A stretch of 64,000 bases of DNA from Vibrio sonorensis (GTDB lineage Bacteria; Pseudomonadota; Gammaproteobacteria; Enterobacterales; Vibrionaceae): positions 1 to 64,000 of the forward strand of contig NZ_LJJE01000112.1 in the NCBI RefSeq assembly GCF_001854765.1, given 5' to 3'. The notes beneath the pieces are model-generated. The model made no database searches. It was not told where the DNA came from and saw only the letters and a list, made by a program, of their open reading frames with translations. Positions 43,984-52,774 of the stretch are shown one piece after another. Every line of letters starts with the position of its first letter. Within the stretch, counting starts at the first letter, position 1. A program made the position numbers and the translations under genes.

Positions 43984-46481
43984 TGGCTAAAAAAGTATTA
44001 CTCGCAGGACAACAAAACGCCGGTAAATCAACGATTTTCAACATGCTAACAGGCGCACGACAGCATGTGGCTAATTACCCCGGAGTGACTGTCGATAAAA
44101 AATCGGGTTACTTTTCCGCTCACGGAGACAACTTTCAAGTTATTGATCTACCGGGAACATACTCATTAACGAGTTTCTCCCTAGAAGAAAGGGTTGCGCG
44201 AAAAGCACTTCGCGAAGAGAACGCAGACGCCGTATTGAACGTGATGGATGCAGCCAACCTAGAGCGTTCCCTCCATCTAACATTGCAATTGGCAGAGCTT
44301 CAACTCCCCATGGTTGTGGTTTTAAACATGATGGATGTTGCTAAGGCAGAAGGTATAAGCATTGATACCTTAAAGCTTTCCAGCGCTCTTAACTTACCTG
44401 TCACTGATTGTATCGGCCGATTGAGCCAAGGCAGGGAGGCGATTCTTGCAGCGCTGCCTAAAAAGCAAGTCTCTAGAAATATACTTTCGTACCCAGAGAT
44501 AGAACCGGAGATTCGCGAGTTAGAAAAACGACTGCAAACTCACCAAAACGAATCTTGGCCAAATCTGCGATGGATTTCAGTGCGTCTTCTCGAAGGGGAC
44601 AAAGAAGTGATTGAAATGCTCGCGTCTACGTTGAACAAGCAAGAACTGGGAGATGTTACCGAGCAGGCTGAGTCCCTGTCTGAAAGTGCTAATCAAAGAA
44701 TTGGTCAGCCAGTAAAAGACTACATTATTTCTCAGAGACACGTAAAAGTAAGAGAGTTGGTAGATACTTGTGTCACGACGGAAGGTGAAGAAGGCAAAGG
44801 CTACCGTCATATCTCTGATAAAATTGATAAATTTGTTTTAAACCGATTTGGTGCACCGATATTTCTATTGGCGACGGTATTTATCATCTATCAATGCTCG
44901 ATTGTATATGGATACGAACTTACGAATTACTGGTGGCCGTATCTCGCATCGATGCGTGAGTTGGTAGCGGGAATTCTTCCTGACGCTGGATTCCTATACG
45001 ACCCGTATACCCGTTCACTGGGTTTGTGGGTGATCGATTCAGCCAACACCCTGCTCAACTATATTCCTATCTTTCTCATCCTTTTCGCTATGATCGCTAT
45101 TTTGGAAGATTCGGGGTATATGGCGCGCATCGCGTTTGTGTCCGATAGAGTGCTTAGTGCCTTTGGCCTTCACGGGCAAAGCACCTTGCCTTTGATACTA
45201 GCGGGTGTATTTGCTGGTGGTTGTGCCGTACCCGGCGTAATGGCGACCAAAGGGATACCTGATAATCGGGCTCGCCTTGCAACCATAATGACAGTGCCGT
45301 TTATGAACTGTTTGGCTAAAGTACCGCTTTACACACTATTGCTGGGCGTATTTTTTGTCGAAGACAAAGCCTTGATGATGTTTTACATCTCGACGTTTTC
45401 TATTATCGCTGCACTTCTAGTCGCCAAGCTGCTGACTAAGACGGTTTTACAGCGTACGGAAACCGCGCCTTTCGTGATGGAACTGCCTCGCTACCACATG
45501 CCAACGTTGCGCAGTGTGCTCACTCGCTCCGTGGAGAGAACTTGGATTTATGTCCGAAAGGTGGGCACCATTGTACTAGCCGTTTCAACGGTTATCTTTG
45601 TTTTACTTCAGTTCCCAGGTGTTCCAGACCATGCCAAGCAGGGATTTGAAGATCAAGCACAGCAGGCGGTAAGTAAGTTTGAAGGCAAAATTAAAACGAC
45701 TTCCTATGCCGGAAAGTTTGATGAGAAAAGTTTGCCAGCACTGGTTAACTACTACGCGGATTACAAACGCGCGAAGTTAAACGCCAAAGGTCGTGAAGCT
45801 TCAAAAGCGGTAAACGAAAAGTTTAAGCTCCGCAACGAGGATTTCTTCTCAGTTGTGGTGCCAACCAAGGGTGATAAAGAGGCGAGAAAAGTAAACAAAG
45901 CCTTGAGAAAGCTCTCATCCGATCGCAAAAAAGTACGTCGTAAAATGAATGACGCACGATTGGAAGCTTCATTGTTAGGTCAGGCGGGTAAAGCTTTAGA
46001 ACCAGTCACGAAATACGCTGGGTTTGACTGGAAGATCAACATCGCTTTGTTCTCTTCATTTGCTGCACGTGAAAGTAGTGTGGCAACACTTGGAGTCTTG
46101 TTCCAGCAGGATGATGACAGCAATGCGAAACTCGAAGAGCGCATGCAAGGTTCTACGGACTTTAATTCCCATGGTGCACTAGCTGCCGTTGCGTTGATAC
46201 TGTTCTTTATATTGTATCCACCATGTTTGGCGACAGTAATGATGATCAAAGTACAAACGGGAGAATACCGTTGGATGCTGCTTTCAATCTTCTTGCCAAC
46301 GGTACTTGGTTTTGCAGTAGCAACGGCCGTGTTTAGTCTTGGTAGTTTCTTTGCCATCTCAGCGATTGGAATGATGACTTGGACCTATTTCATCGCATTG
46401 GGTCTGCTACTAGTACTGGGTTTGCGTCACTGGATGTTGACTCGAAATAAACCCGAAATGATCCCAGTTAAAAACCTGTGA
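43983..46481 (+). CDS. feoB: Ferrous iron transporter FeoB, long variant
   Basis: Inner-membrane Fe(II) transporter with an N-terminal G protein. The G motifs are GQQNAGKST (P-loop), VDKKSGYF region, DLPGTYSL and NMMD; two Gate regions and FeoB_C follow (GGCAVPGVMATKGIPD, VPFMNCLAKVPLYTLL). 832 residues is longer than the about 770 of E. coli. The excess is a lysine/arginine-rich segment at about 545-665 (KAKLNAKGREASKAV..., SSDRKKVRRKMNDAR) between two membrane stretches. It ends 10 nt before a Cys-rich small protein gene. Confidence 0.94.
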   Translation: MAKKVLLAGQQNAGKSTIFNMLTGARQHVANYPGVTVDKKSGYFSAHGDNFQVIDLPGTYSLTSFSLEERVARKALREENADAVLNVMDAANLERSLHLTLQLAELQLPMVVVLNMMDVAKAEGISIDTLKLSSALNLPVTDCIGRLSQGREAILAALPKKQVSRNILSYPEIEPEIRELEKRLQTHQNESWPNLRWISVRLLEGDKEVIEMLASTLNKQELGDVTEQAESLSESANQRIGQPVKDYIISQRHVKVRELVDTCVTTEGEEGKGYRHISDKIDKFVLNRFGAPIFLLATVFIIYQCSIVYGYELTNYWWPYLASMRELVAGILPDAGFLYDPYTRSLGLWVIDSANTLLNYIPIFLILFAMIAILEDSGYMARIAFVSDRVLSAFGLHGQSTLPLILAGVFAGGCAVPGVMATKGIPDNRARLATIMTVPFMNCLAKVPLYTLLLGVFFVEDKALMMFYISTFSIIAALLVAKLLTKTVLQRTETAPFVMELPRYHMPTLRSVLTRSVERTWIYVRKVGTIVLAVSTVIFVLLQFPGVPDHAKQGFEDQAQQAVSKFEGKIKTTSYAGKFDEKSLPALVNYYADYKRAKLNAKGREASKAVNEKFKLRNEDFFSVVVPTKGDKEARKVNKALRKLSSDRKKVRRKMNDARLEASLLGQAGKALEPVTKYAGFDWKINIALFSSFAARESSVATLGVLFQQDDDSNAKLEERMQGSTDFNSHGALAAVALILFFILYPPCLATVMMIKVQTGEYRWMLLSIFLPTVLGFAVATAVFSLGSFFAISAIGMMTWTYFIALGLLLVLGLRHWMLTRNKPEMIPVKNL

Positions 46482-46491
46482 GGAGTAAATA

Positions 46492-46650
46492 ATGGTCGAG
46501 CAGGAACTTAGTTTTATCGATATCGGTGTGACTGGCTTGATTATAGCTGTCGCGGCATTTTATCTCTATCGACGATTTGCACGGAAAAAGTCCCCTTGTG
46601 GAGGGGGATGTGGCGGCTGCGGAGGCTCTTCGCCGCAACCAAAAAAATAA
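46492..46650 (+). CDS. FeoB-associated Cys-rich membrane protein
   Basis: 52 residues: MVEQELSFIDIGVTG, one membrane helix (LIIAVAAFYLYRRFA), then KKSPCGGGCGGCGGSS with three cysteines in a CxxxCxxC pattern. This matches the FeoB-associated Cys-rich family rather than the helix-turn-helix FeoC of enterobacteria. GAGGAG precedes the ATG, and it follows feoB by 10 nt. Its tail may bind iron or an iron-sulfur cluster next to the FeoB pore, which is an inference. Confidence 0.82.
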   Translation: MVEQELSFIDIGVTGLIIAVAAFYLYRRFARKKSPCGGGCGGCGGSSPQPKK

Positions 46651-46657
46651 TTTTCAG

Positions 46658-46680
46658 AGCGCCCACTTGGCGTTTTTTTT
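46658..46680 (+). terminator. feo operon terminator
   Basis: CGCC-CACTT-GGCG followed by TTTTTTTT. Confidence 0.75.
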
Positions 46681-46792
46681 ACCGCCTAATTGGAGCTTCC
46701 TTGCAGTCAACAAAGGCAGAATCAATGGGAAAGTTCTGTATTGACGTATGGTCGATTCAAAAAACTGCCAGATAGCTTGGGGGAAGAGAAAA

Positions 46793-46818
46793 GGGTCGAC
46801 CGCATCGGCCGACCCTTG
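46793..46818 (-). terminator. Terminator of the two-sulfatase operon
   Basis: AAGGGTCG and CGACCCTT pair around a GC-rich loop just after the sulfatase stop, with TTCTC on the minus strand. Confidence 0.6.
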
Positions 46819-46821
46819 TCG

Positions 46822-48288
46822 TTAACGAGTGCGCTTTCTATTGACGCTTTGGTCTAGTTGAGTGGCGAGTTCGGCAACCAGATCTGGTTTCTCATCTGCC
46901 AAGTTGTGCAACTGTCCTTGGTCGTCTTTAAGGTCATAGAGCTGTGGAGCCGACATGCAGCCTTTTTCATTTCCGGTGTACTGACAGATAAAGTCGTCAT
47001 CATGAGGAGGAATATAGGCAAACTCTCGATTGCGGTAGACTTTTTTGTACTGCATTCCTTCAAGGACCATTGACTCTCGACCAAGTGGGTCATGGCCTAT
47101 AAGTGCATCTAGCATGTTTTCACTATCCGGCGCTTCGCTATCAGAAAGTTGGTAGCCAGTTAATTGCGCAAAAGTGTGGTAAAAATCAACTTGGTTAATC
47201 AATGCATCAGATTCACCCGGTTTAATTTGGTCAGGCCAGCGAACAATAAACGGTACCCTTGTTCCCCCTTCAAATAGGCTGTATTTTCCCCCTCTAAGAG
47301 GGCCAGCCATACGGTGGTCGCCATTTCGCTCTACTGCTTCGTCTTTGTAACCGTCGTTTAGCACCGGACCATTGTCGCTAGAGAAGATAACAATGGTGTT
47401 GTCTGCTATGCCCAAGTTGTCTAATGAATCGAGCACATTACCAATACACCAATCCATCTCTGCAATTACATCGCCACGGACACCTAGAGGTGTCGTCCCG
47501 CGAAATCTTGGATTAGGGATTCTAGGTACATGAGGTTGGTGCAGAGCGTAGTACAAGAAGAAAGGTTTGTTTTGGTTTTGCTCGATAAAATCTATCGCTT
47601 TGTCGGCAAACACTTCTCCCATGGTTTCGTCATCCCAAACTGCCAGTTTACCGCCTCGCATGTGACCAATACGACTGACACCGTTTATGATAGTACCGTC
47701 GTGACCATGGTCATACATAACGTCGAGTAATTCGGGGTGACTTCGACCGTTCGGAACGTCTGGGTAGGCTTGATCCCAGTCGTAGGTCACTTCAATAGGA
47801 TCACTTGGGTCGAGATTGTCGACATGACGATTATCAATGTAAACACATGGAACGCGATCATTAGTTGCGGCCATGATATAAGACTCGTCAAAGCCAACGT
47901 CGTTTGGTGTACCCTGAATTTCGCTGTTGAAGTCTAGGTTTCCATCTCCAAGACCCAAGTGCCACTTACCAACGATGGCCGTCGTATATCCGACCTTTTG
48001 TAACATTTTAGGTAAGGTGTTGTCATGAATTCCGATAATCTGAGGCGCATCACCGGGTAGTACGGCAGCGTCGGGATTTCTCCACGGATAGCTGCCGGTA
48101 AGCAAACTATATCGGGATGGGGTACAAGTGGCGGCCGTTGCGTATCCTTGATGAAACTTAATGCCCTGCTTAGCTAAGCGGTCTAGGTTTGGTGTTGGTA
48201 TTTCGTTTGCGCCGTAACAGGCGAGATCACCAAAGCCGAGGTCGTCAGCATAGATGATGATTACATTTGGTTGATTGTCTTGCTTCAT
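46822..48288 (-). CDS. Cys-type sulfatase (family S1), cytoplasmic
   Basis: Hydrolyses a sulfate ester using a formylglycine made from cysteine. 488 residues with no signal peptide (MKQDNQPNVIIIYADDLGFGDLACYG). The modification motif is CTPSRYSLLTG (about residue 55), metal ligands YADD and FSSDNGP, plus VGKWHLG. Its closest look is to arylsulfatase A/GalNAc-6-sulfatase-type enzymes, but the sulfate position cannot be told. Second gene of an operon with the next sulfatase (12-nt gap). Needs the anaerobic sulfatase maturase encoded divergently. Confidence 0.9.
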   Translation of the reverse strand: MKQDNQPNVIIIYADDLGFGDLACYGANEIPTPNLDRLAKQGIKFHQGYATAATCTPSRYSLLTGSYPWRNPDAAVLPGDAPQIIGIHDNTLPKMLQKVGYTTAIVGKWHLGLGDGNLDFNSEIQGTPNDVGFDESYIMAATNDRVPCVYIDNRHVDNLDPSDPIEVTYDWDQAYPDVPNGRSHPELLDVMYDHGHDGTIINGVSRIGHMRGGKLAVWDDETMGEVFADKAIDFIEQNQNKPFFLYYALHQPHVPRIPNPRFRGTTPLGVRGDVIAEMDWCIGNVLDSLDNLGIADNTIVIFSSDNGPVLNDGYKDEAVERNGDHRMAGPLRGGKYSLFEGGTRVPFIVRWPDQIKPGESDALINQVDFYHTFAQLTGYQLSDSEAPDSENMLDALIGHDPLGRESMVLEGMQYKKVYRNREFAYIPPHDDDFICQYTGNEKGCMSAPQLYDLKDDQGQLHNLADEKPDLVAELATQLDQSVNRKRTR

Positions 48289-48300
48289 TGCAATACCTGT

Positions 48301-49752
48301 TTATTTACTTTCTTGATAAGGAATGAACTCCGCTAGCACTTTGCTTTCATGCCACGGATCTTCGATTCGTGTGAGTTCGTTTGCCAACAAGCTTAAAAGC
48401 GCTTTGATTTCCGGTTGATTAACGTCGAACTCTAGGTTGTTTAGTTGGTGCGGGTCTTCTTGGTTGTTGAACAGCAGGGTGTCAACCAATTGGTTTTCTT
48501 TGTTTATGGTTAATGCAAGGCTGTAGTCGCGGGTTTTGATCCCTCGGCTAACGGGGAAGTAGCTCTTGATGTCGCCATTCTCATCTACTTCGCCATCGAT
48601 GTTTCGGATATAGAGTGCACATGAGGTGTGTTGATCTTGGTTCAACACATCTTTCCCTTGCAGAGAAACGTCAGGTGGTAGCGGAATGTCTAATAGGTTC
48701 AAAAGGGTTGGCATTATATCGGGACTGTTTAAAAACTCGGTGTGTACGTTGCCCCGAGTTTGAAAAGGCTGTTTTAAGATAAAAGGCACCTGAAAAGACT
48801 CGTTGTAAATGCAGTTTTTAGCGTCTTCTATTCCGTGGCTGCACAATGTTTCTCCGTGGTCACTGGTAAAAACAACCAAGGTATTATCCCATTCACCGTT
48901 CTCTTTGAGGGCATCGATAATTCGTCCCAGTTCTTTGTCCACGCCACTGACATTAGCGAAGTAATAGGGTGCACTGGCCGCTTTCGCCATATGAACATCG
49001 GCATTGTCACGTACCAAAAGCGCCTCAGTGGTTTGCTGGCTATAGATGTCGAGATCTGATTCTCTACAGTCATCTAAACTGTTGTATGGGCTATGGGGTG
49101 GATTCATGGATACAAAGAGTGCAAAAGGCGTATCGATATTCTCTTTGCTACAACGACTGTGAATAAACTCAATGGCTTTATCTGCTTCGTGTTCAGCTGA
49201 CCACATTTTGGGTTCGTGTCTCTCTCCGTCATTGTCGTAATAGTGCGGATTGGTGTGTTGATCGAACGTTCCATAGCCATACCAGTAATCGATGCCGTGA
49301 CGTCGGCAAGGTTCAGTGTACGAATCCCAAGCAGGTGTTTTACAGTCGACATAACTGCCCGGATTTTGCGGGTCGTTAGGTGTAGGGAAGTCCAGATGCC
49401 ATTTGCCAATGTAACCGACGTGATAACCAGCGACAGAGAGAGCATCGGTTAAGCAAAAGCTTTCCTGAGGAAGATCCGAACAAACCCGCAACGAATGACA
49501 ATTAAGGGGAACGCCACTTTTGTTTGGATACATTCCCGTCATTAAACTCCCTCGGTGGGGGCTGCAGACCGGGCAGTTGCTGACCGCATTAGTAAATACG
49601 CTGGAAGAGTCAGCGAGTTCATCTAAGCAAGGTGTGAGCACTGGATCTGGGGTTCCAGATAAGTGCGGACGGTATTCAGGGCGTTGCCAAACGCCGAGGG
49701 ACATAAGACGGTACTGGTCGGGAAATACGTAGAGCAAGTTCGGACGTTTCAT
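48301..49752 (-). CDS. Cys-type sulfatase (family S1), cytoplasmic
   Basis: 483 residues from ATG 49752 (MKRPNLLYVFPDQYR); an in-frame extension to 49830 would cross a KdgR-like site and is rejected. The motif for formylglycine is NCPVCSPHRGSLMTG, a CxPxR variant with serine and histidine. Metal-site blocks are VFPDQYR, HVGYIGKWHLDFP and VFTSDHGE. No signal peptide. First gene of the sulfatase pair; its promoter region, shared with the maturase gene, has two KdgR-like dyads. Confidence 0.9.
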   Translation of the reverse strand: MKRPNLLYVFPDQYRLMSLGVWQRPEYRPHLSGTPDPVLTPCLDELADSSSVFTNAVSNCPVCSPHRGSLMTGMYPNKSGVPLNCHSLRVCSDLPQESFCLTDALSVAGYHVGYIGKWHLDFPTPNDPQNPGSYVDCKTPAWDSYTEPCRRHGIDYWYGYGTFDQHTNPHYYDNDGERHEPKMWSAEHEADKAIEFIHSRCSKENIDTPFALFVSMNPPHSPYNSLDDCRESDLDIYSQQTTEALLVRDNADVHMAKAASAPYYFANVSGVDKELGRIIDALKENGEWDNTLVVFTSDHGETLCSHGIEDAKNCIYNESFQVPFILKQPFQTRGNVHTEFLNSPDIMPTLLNLLDIPLPPDVSLQGKDVLNQDQHTSCALYIRNIDGEVDENGDIKSYFPVSRGIKTRDYSLALTINKENQLVDTLLFNNQEDPHQLNNLEFDVNQPEIKALLSLLANELTRIEDPWHESKVLAEFIPYQESK

Positions 49753-49790
49753 AAACAATCTTGATGGGAAAGGGTGACTATATAATATAT

Positions 49791-49805
49791 TGAAACATTG
49801 TTTTG
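49791..49805. promoter_or_regulatory. KdgR-like operator (imperfect), sulfatase side
   Basis: TGAAACATTGTTTTG matches TGAAA-N5-TTTCA except in the last two bases. It lies 39 bp before the sulfatase start. Confidence 0.55.
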
Positions 49806-49837
49806 ATTTCTGACGATCTTCACAAAACATGAAAATA

Positions 49838-49852
49838 TGAAAAGCTGTTTTA
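49838..49852. promoter_or_regulatory. KdgR-like operator, maturase side
   Basis: TGAAAAGCTGTTTTA shares TGAAAAGCTGTTT with the perfect site before GH88. It lies 45 bp before the maturase start. Confidence 0.65.
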
Positions 49853-49896
49853 AATTAAATGTTATCATGTTTTTAGAAATTCATTAGGAAGACTCG

Positions 49897-51093
49897 ATGC
49901 AACCAGTAATTATCCCTACGTCCAAAGTGACCGCGAAGCGCCCGTTTCATGTCTTGGCAAAGCCAATAGGGCCGATCTGTAACCTAGATTGTGATTACTG
50001 TTTTTATTTGGACAAAACTGAGTATTACCCAGAAACCCGACGGTTTGATATGTCGGACACTGCGCTAGAAGCACACATCAAGAACTATATTGAAAGCCAG
50101 CCGCACGGTTGTCGAGAAGTGACTTTTGGTTGGCAAGGCGGCGAACCGACTCTGTTAGGCATCGATTTCTATCGCAAGGTGGTTAAGCTGCAAAAGCGTT
50201 ATGCGCGCAGAGGAATGCGTGTTCAGAACACTCTGCAAACCAACGGGGTTCTAATTAATGATGAGTGGGGACGTTTCTTAAAAGAGAACAGCTTTTTAGT
50301 TGGTATTAGCATCGACGGCGATGAGGAGTTACACGATCACTATCGAAAGACCCGAAGCGGAAAGGGTAGTTACCAACAAGTTGTCAAAGGTCTGAAAACC
50401 CTGTTAGCACATCGAGTTGAGACTAACGTACTGACGGTGATTCAGAATCACAACGGGGACCACGGCGCTAGAGTGTACAAACACCTAAAAGCGTTAGGTG
50501 CGCAGTTTATTCAGTTCATCCCAATCGTCGAAGCAGTAAAGGGAAAAGGCTTATCAGAGAGAAGTGTCTCTGATGTGCAGTTTGGTCAATTTATGATTGA
50601 TGTGTTTGAGCAATGGCGCAAAGAAGACATAGGAAAAGTCTTTATCAGTCATTTCGACAACGCTTTGGGAATGTCGCTTGGCATGCCTTCAAACATTTGC
50701 GTTCACGCCCCTCAGTGCGGGGATAACATAGTGATGGAGCACAATGGTGACGTATACAGTTGTGACCATTTTGTTTATCCAGAGTTTAAACTGGGCAACT
50801 TAAAGCAAAAAGATTATCCCGACTTAATCGAAACTCCTATTCAACAATCCTTTTCGACTCGAAAACCCACCGGAAGTCGACTTCACTGTATGAGCTGTAA
50901 TCAAAGAGACTTGTGCAATGGCGCTTGTCCTGCGCAACGAATAAATGACAATGGCGAGCTAGCGATAGATGCTAAGCATGTTTTATGCGCGGGTTATTAC
51001 GGTTTCTTTTCCCATATTCGCCCTTATTTACGGGCGATGGGAGAATGTGTTCGGCGAAATATACCTGCGGTTTACTACCATAAATTTATGTGA
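49897..51093 (+). CDS. Anaerobic sulfatase-maturating enzyme (radical SAM)
   Basis: Converts the active-site cysteine (or serine) of sulfatases to formylglycine without oxygen. 398 residues: radical-SAM CxxxCxxC in CNLDCDYCFYLDKTEYYP (about 31-48), GWQGGEPTLLG (SAM-binding GGEP), and a SPASM domain with extra [4Fe-4S] ligands (CVHAPQCGDN, VYSCDHFVYPE, LHCMSCNQRDLCNGACPAQR). All three sulfatases of the cluster have CxPxR motifs and no export signal, as expected for its substrates. AGGAAG precedes the ATG. Divergent from the sulfatase pair. Confidence 0.95.
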   Translation: MQPVIIPTSKVTAKRPFHVLAKPIGPICNLDCDYCFYLDKTEYYPETRRFDMSDTALEAHIKNYIESQPHGCREVTFGWQGGEPTLLGIDFYRKVVKLQKRYARRGMRVQNTLQTNGVLINDEWGRFLKENSFLVGISIDGDEELHDHYRKTRSGKGSYQQVVKGLKTLLAHRVETNVLTVIQNHNGDHGARVYKHLKALGAQFIQFIPIVEAVKGKGLSERSVSDVQFGQFMIDVFEQWRKEDIGKVFISHFDNALGMSLGMPSNICVHAPQCGDNIVMEHNGDVYSCDHFVYPEFKLGNLKQKDYPDLIETPIQQSFSTRKPTGSRLHCMSCNQRDLCNGACPAQRINDNGELAIDAKHVLCAGYYGFFSHIRPYLRAMGECVRRNIPAVYYHKFM

Positions 51094-51102
51094 GTAAAAA
51101 AC

Positions 51103-51136
51103 TAGGGCTCGAAGAATGGCGAGCCCTATTATTTTT
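51103..51136. terminator. Bidirectional terminator between maturase and third sulfatase
   Basis: TAGGGCTC-GAAGAATGGC-GAGCCCTA with ATTATTTTT on the plus side and GTTTTTTAC on the minus side. Confidence 0.88.
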
Positions 51137-52586
51137 AAATCACGGCCTTCATCCGATAAAACCAAGTACAGAGTGGGTCTTGGTACTTCTTCATTTCAGC
51201 GTACATCTCATCCAATAGCACTGACTTGATCGATGCATACTGAGGATTGTCGATGAGATTAACCATCTCTTTAGGATCTTGAGTGATGTGATAAAGTTCG
51301 CTTTTACCACTGGCATTGAACACCAGCTTATAGTCCCTTGTTCGCCACATTCTTTGGGGGTAGGGGGTAAAGTGTCCGCTTTGTTGAGCCAGTATTCCAA
51401 CGCGCTCTTGATAAGGTTGTTGACGAAGCAGCGGCAATAAAGATTGACCGTCAAAGCTATCGGGAATGACGCCTTTGCCAATGTCGGCAAAGGTTGCAGT
51501 GACATCGTGTAGATAGACTAAGGAGTGGTTAACTTCACCATGGGCTTGGCTTTTAGGATCTTTGATGATTAAAGGGACTTTATAGGTTTGGTCGAACATA
51601 AACTCGCCCTTTTCTATCATGCGGTGAGCACCCATCGCATCTCCGTGGTCGGCGGAAACCACCATAAACATCTCTTGGTATAAGTTACTTTGCTCAAGGT
51701 AGTCCATCAGTAGTCCAATAGCATCATCAATTAAGGTGATGTAACCCCAGTACTTGCAAATGATCTCCTTCCACTTCGCTTCATCAAGCGACCATACACC
51801 CCACATCTTAGCAATGTTGGTGTAGTGCTCAGGTTTACCTTGCAGCGGTTGGTAGAAGCTTTCGTCTAATGTCACTTGCTCTGGTTTGTACATGGAGTAA
51901 TAAGGTTCAGGAATAATACAAGGAGTATGTGGCCCCCAGAAATTCATCCACAGCGTAAACGGCTTGTTTTCATCAATACAGACTTGAATGTGTTTGATGG
52001 CTTCGTCTACCAAAAAGTAGGGGATAGAAGCTTCTACCGGAGCGTCTAATAGTCCGTAAAACTCTTGAATCTGTAGGTTGGGGTTGTTACCAAAAGTACA
52101 ATCAGACACCTTAGGCAGTTCAAACCCTTTTTCTATTAGCCAATCTTGGTAGCGGTTGCCATTAAGGGGGTTACTATCAAAGGCCAAACCTTGGTACACA
52201 CCGCTACCTGGATAAGCATAACCATCAAAATCATGTCCCACATAGCCATATTCACTTGGGAGTTTTTTATGACCAATATGCCATTTTCCGATATAGAGGT
52301 GGGTGTGGTCGGTAAGCGAAGAAATCAGGTTTTCGTCTTCTAATGGTACATCACATTTATCCCCTTCTTTATCAGAGTTACACATCACACCGTGGTTAGA
52401 GGGCATTTTGCCCGTAAAAAGTGAAGTACGTGAAGGGGTACAGACCGATGATGCACAAAAAGCATTATCAAATCTGGTCCCCTGCATTGCTAAGCGATCC
52501 ATGTTTGGGGTCTTAACCACCTTGTGCCCGTATGCGCCAAGCATGTCTGCGCGAGTTTGATCCATAAGAAGTATGGCTAGATTCAT
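51135..52586 (-). CDS. Cys-type sulfatase (family S1), cytoplasmic
   Basis: 483 residues without signal peptide (MNLAILLMDQTRADMLGAYG). Formylglycine motif SSVCTPSRTSLFTG (about residue 49); metal and substrate blocks LYIGKWHIGHKK and MVVSADHGDAMG. Not close to the other two sulfatases in overall sequence, so it probably removes a different sulfate. GGAG lies 5 nt before the ATG. Single gene, divergent from the DUF2264 gene across 188 bp holding three KdgR-like dyads. Confidence 0.9.
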   Translation of the reverse strand: MNLAILLMDQTRADMLGAYGHKVVKTPNMDRLAMQGTRFDNAFCASSVCTPSRTSLFTGKMPSNHGVMCNSDKEGDKCDVPLEDENLISSLTDHTHLYIGKWHIGHKKLPSEYGYVGHDFDGYAYPGSGVYQGLAFDSNPLNGNRYQDWLIEKGFELPKVSDCTFGNNPNLQIQEFYGLLDAPVEASIPYFLVDEAIKHIQVCIDENKPFTLWMNFWGPHTPCIIPEPYYSMYKPEQVTLDESFYQPLQGKPEHYTNIAKMWGVWSLDEAKWKEIICKYWGYITLIDDAIGLLMDYLEQSNLYQEMFMVVSADHGDAMGAHRMIEKGEFMFDQTYKVPLIIKDPKSQAHGEVNHSLVYLHDVTATFADIGKGVIPDSFDGQSLLPLLRQQPYQERVGILAQQSGHFTPYPQRMWRTRDYKLVFNASGKSELYHITQDPKEMVNLIDNPQYASIKSVLLDEMYAEMKKYQDPLCTWFYRMKAVI

Positions 52587-52603
52587 TATATCTCCAAGTA
52601 AAA

Positions 52604-52618
52604 TGAAATGATGTTTTA
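52604..52618. promoter_or_regulatory. KdgR-like operator, third sulfatase side
   Basis: TGAAATGATGTTTTA is identical to the perfect site before SulP (TGAAATGATGTTTCA) except for one base. Confidence 0.68.
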
Positions 52619-52676
52619 ATTATATTGAGTCATACATTTTAAAAATGTGATTTGTGTGCTTGTGTAGGCATAAAAA

Positions 52677-52691
52677 TGAAACGTAGTTTGA
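52677..52691. promoter_or_regulatory. KdgR-like operator (imperfect)
   Basis: TGAAACGTAGTTTGA in the middle of the divergent region. Confidence 0.5.
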
Positions 52692-52708
52692 TCTGTCTAT
52701 CATAAATA

Positions 52709-52723
52709 TAAAAAAGCGTTTCA
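52709..52723. promoter_or_regulatory. KdgR-like operator (imperfect), DUF2264 side
   Basis: TAAAAAAGCGTTTCA keeps the right arm GCGTTTCA; 52 bp before the DUF2264 start. Confidence 0.5.
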
Positions 52724-52774
52724 ATAAATTAATCGAATGGGTTTTAATTCTGGCATTGACAGAGTTAACACTAA

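Noticed and set aside
49753..49830. N-terminal extension of the second sulfatase (start at 49830)
   Set aside because: The extension would translate through a KdgR-like operator, and the sulfatase fold begins at MKRPNLLYVF (49752).
52640..52665. CRP site in the third sulfatase/DUF2264 divergent region
   Set aside because: Only one half-site (ATGTGATTT) is present; the second arm is missing.
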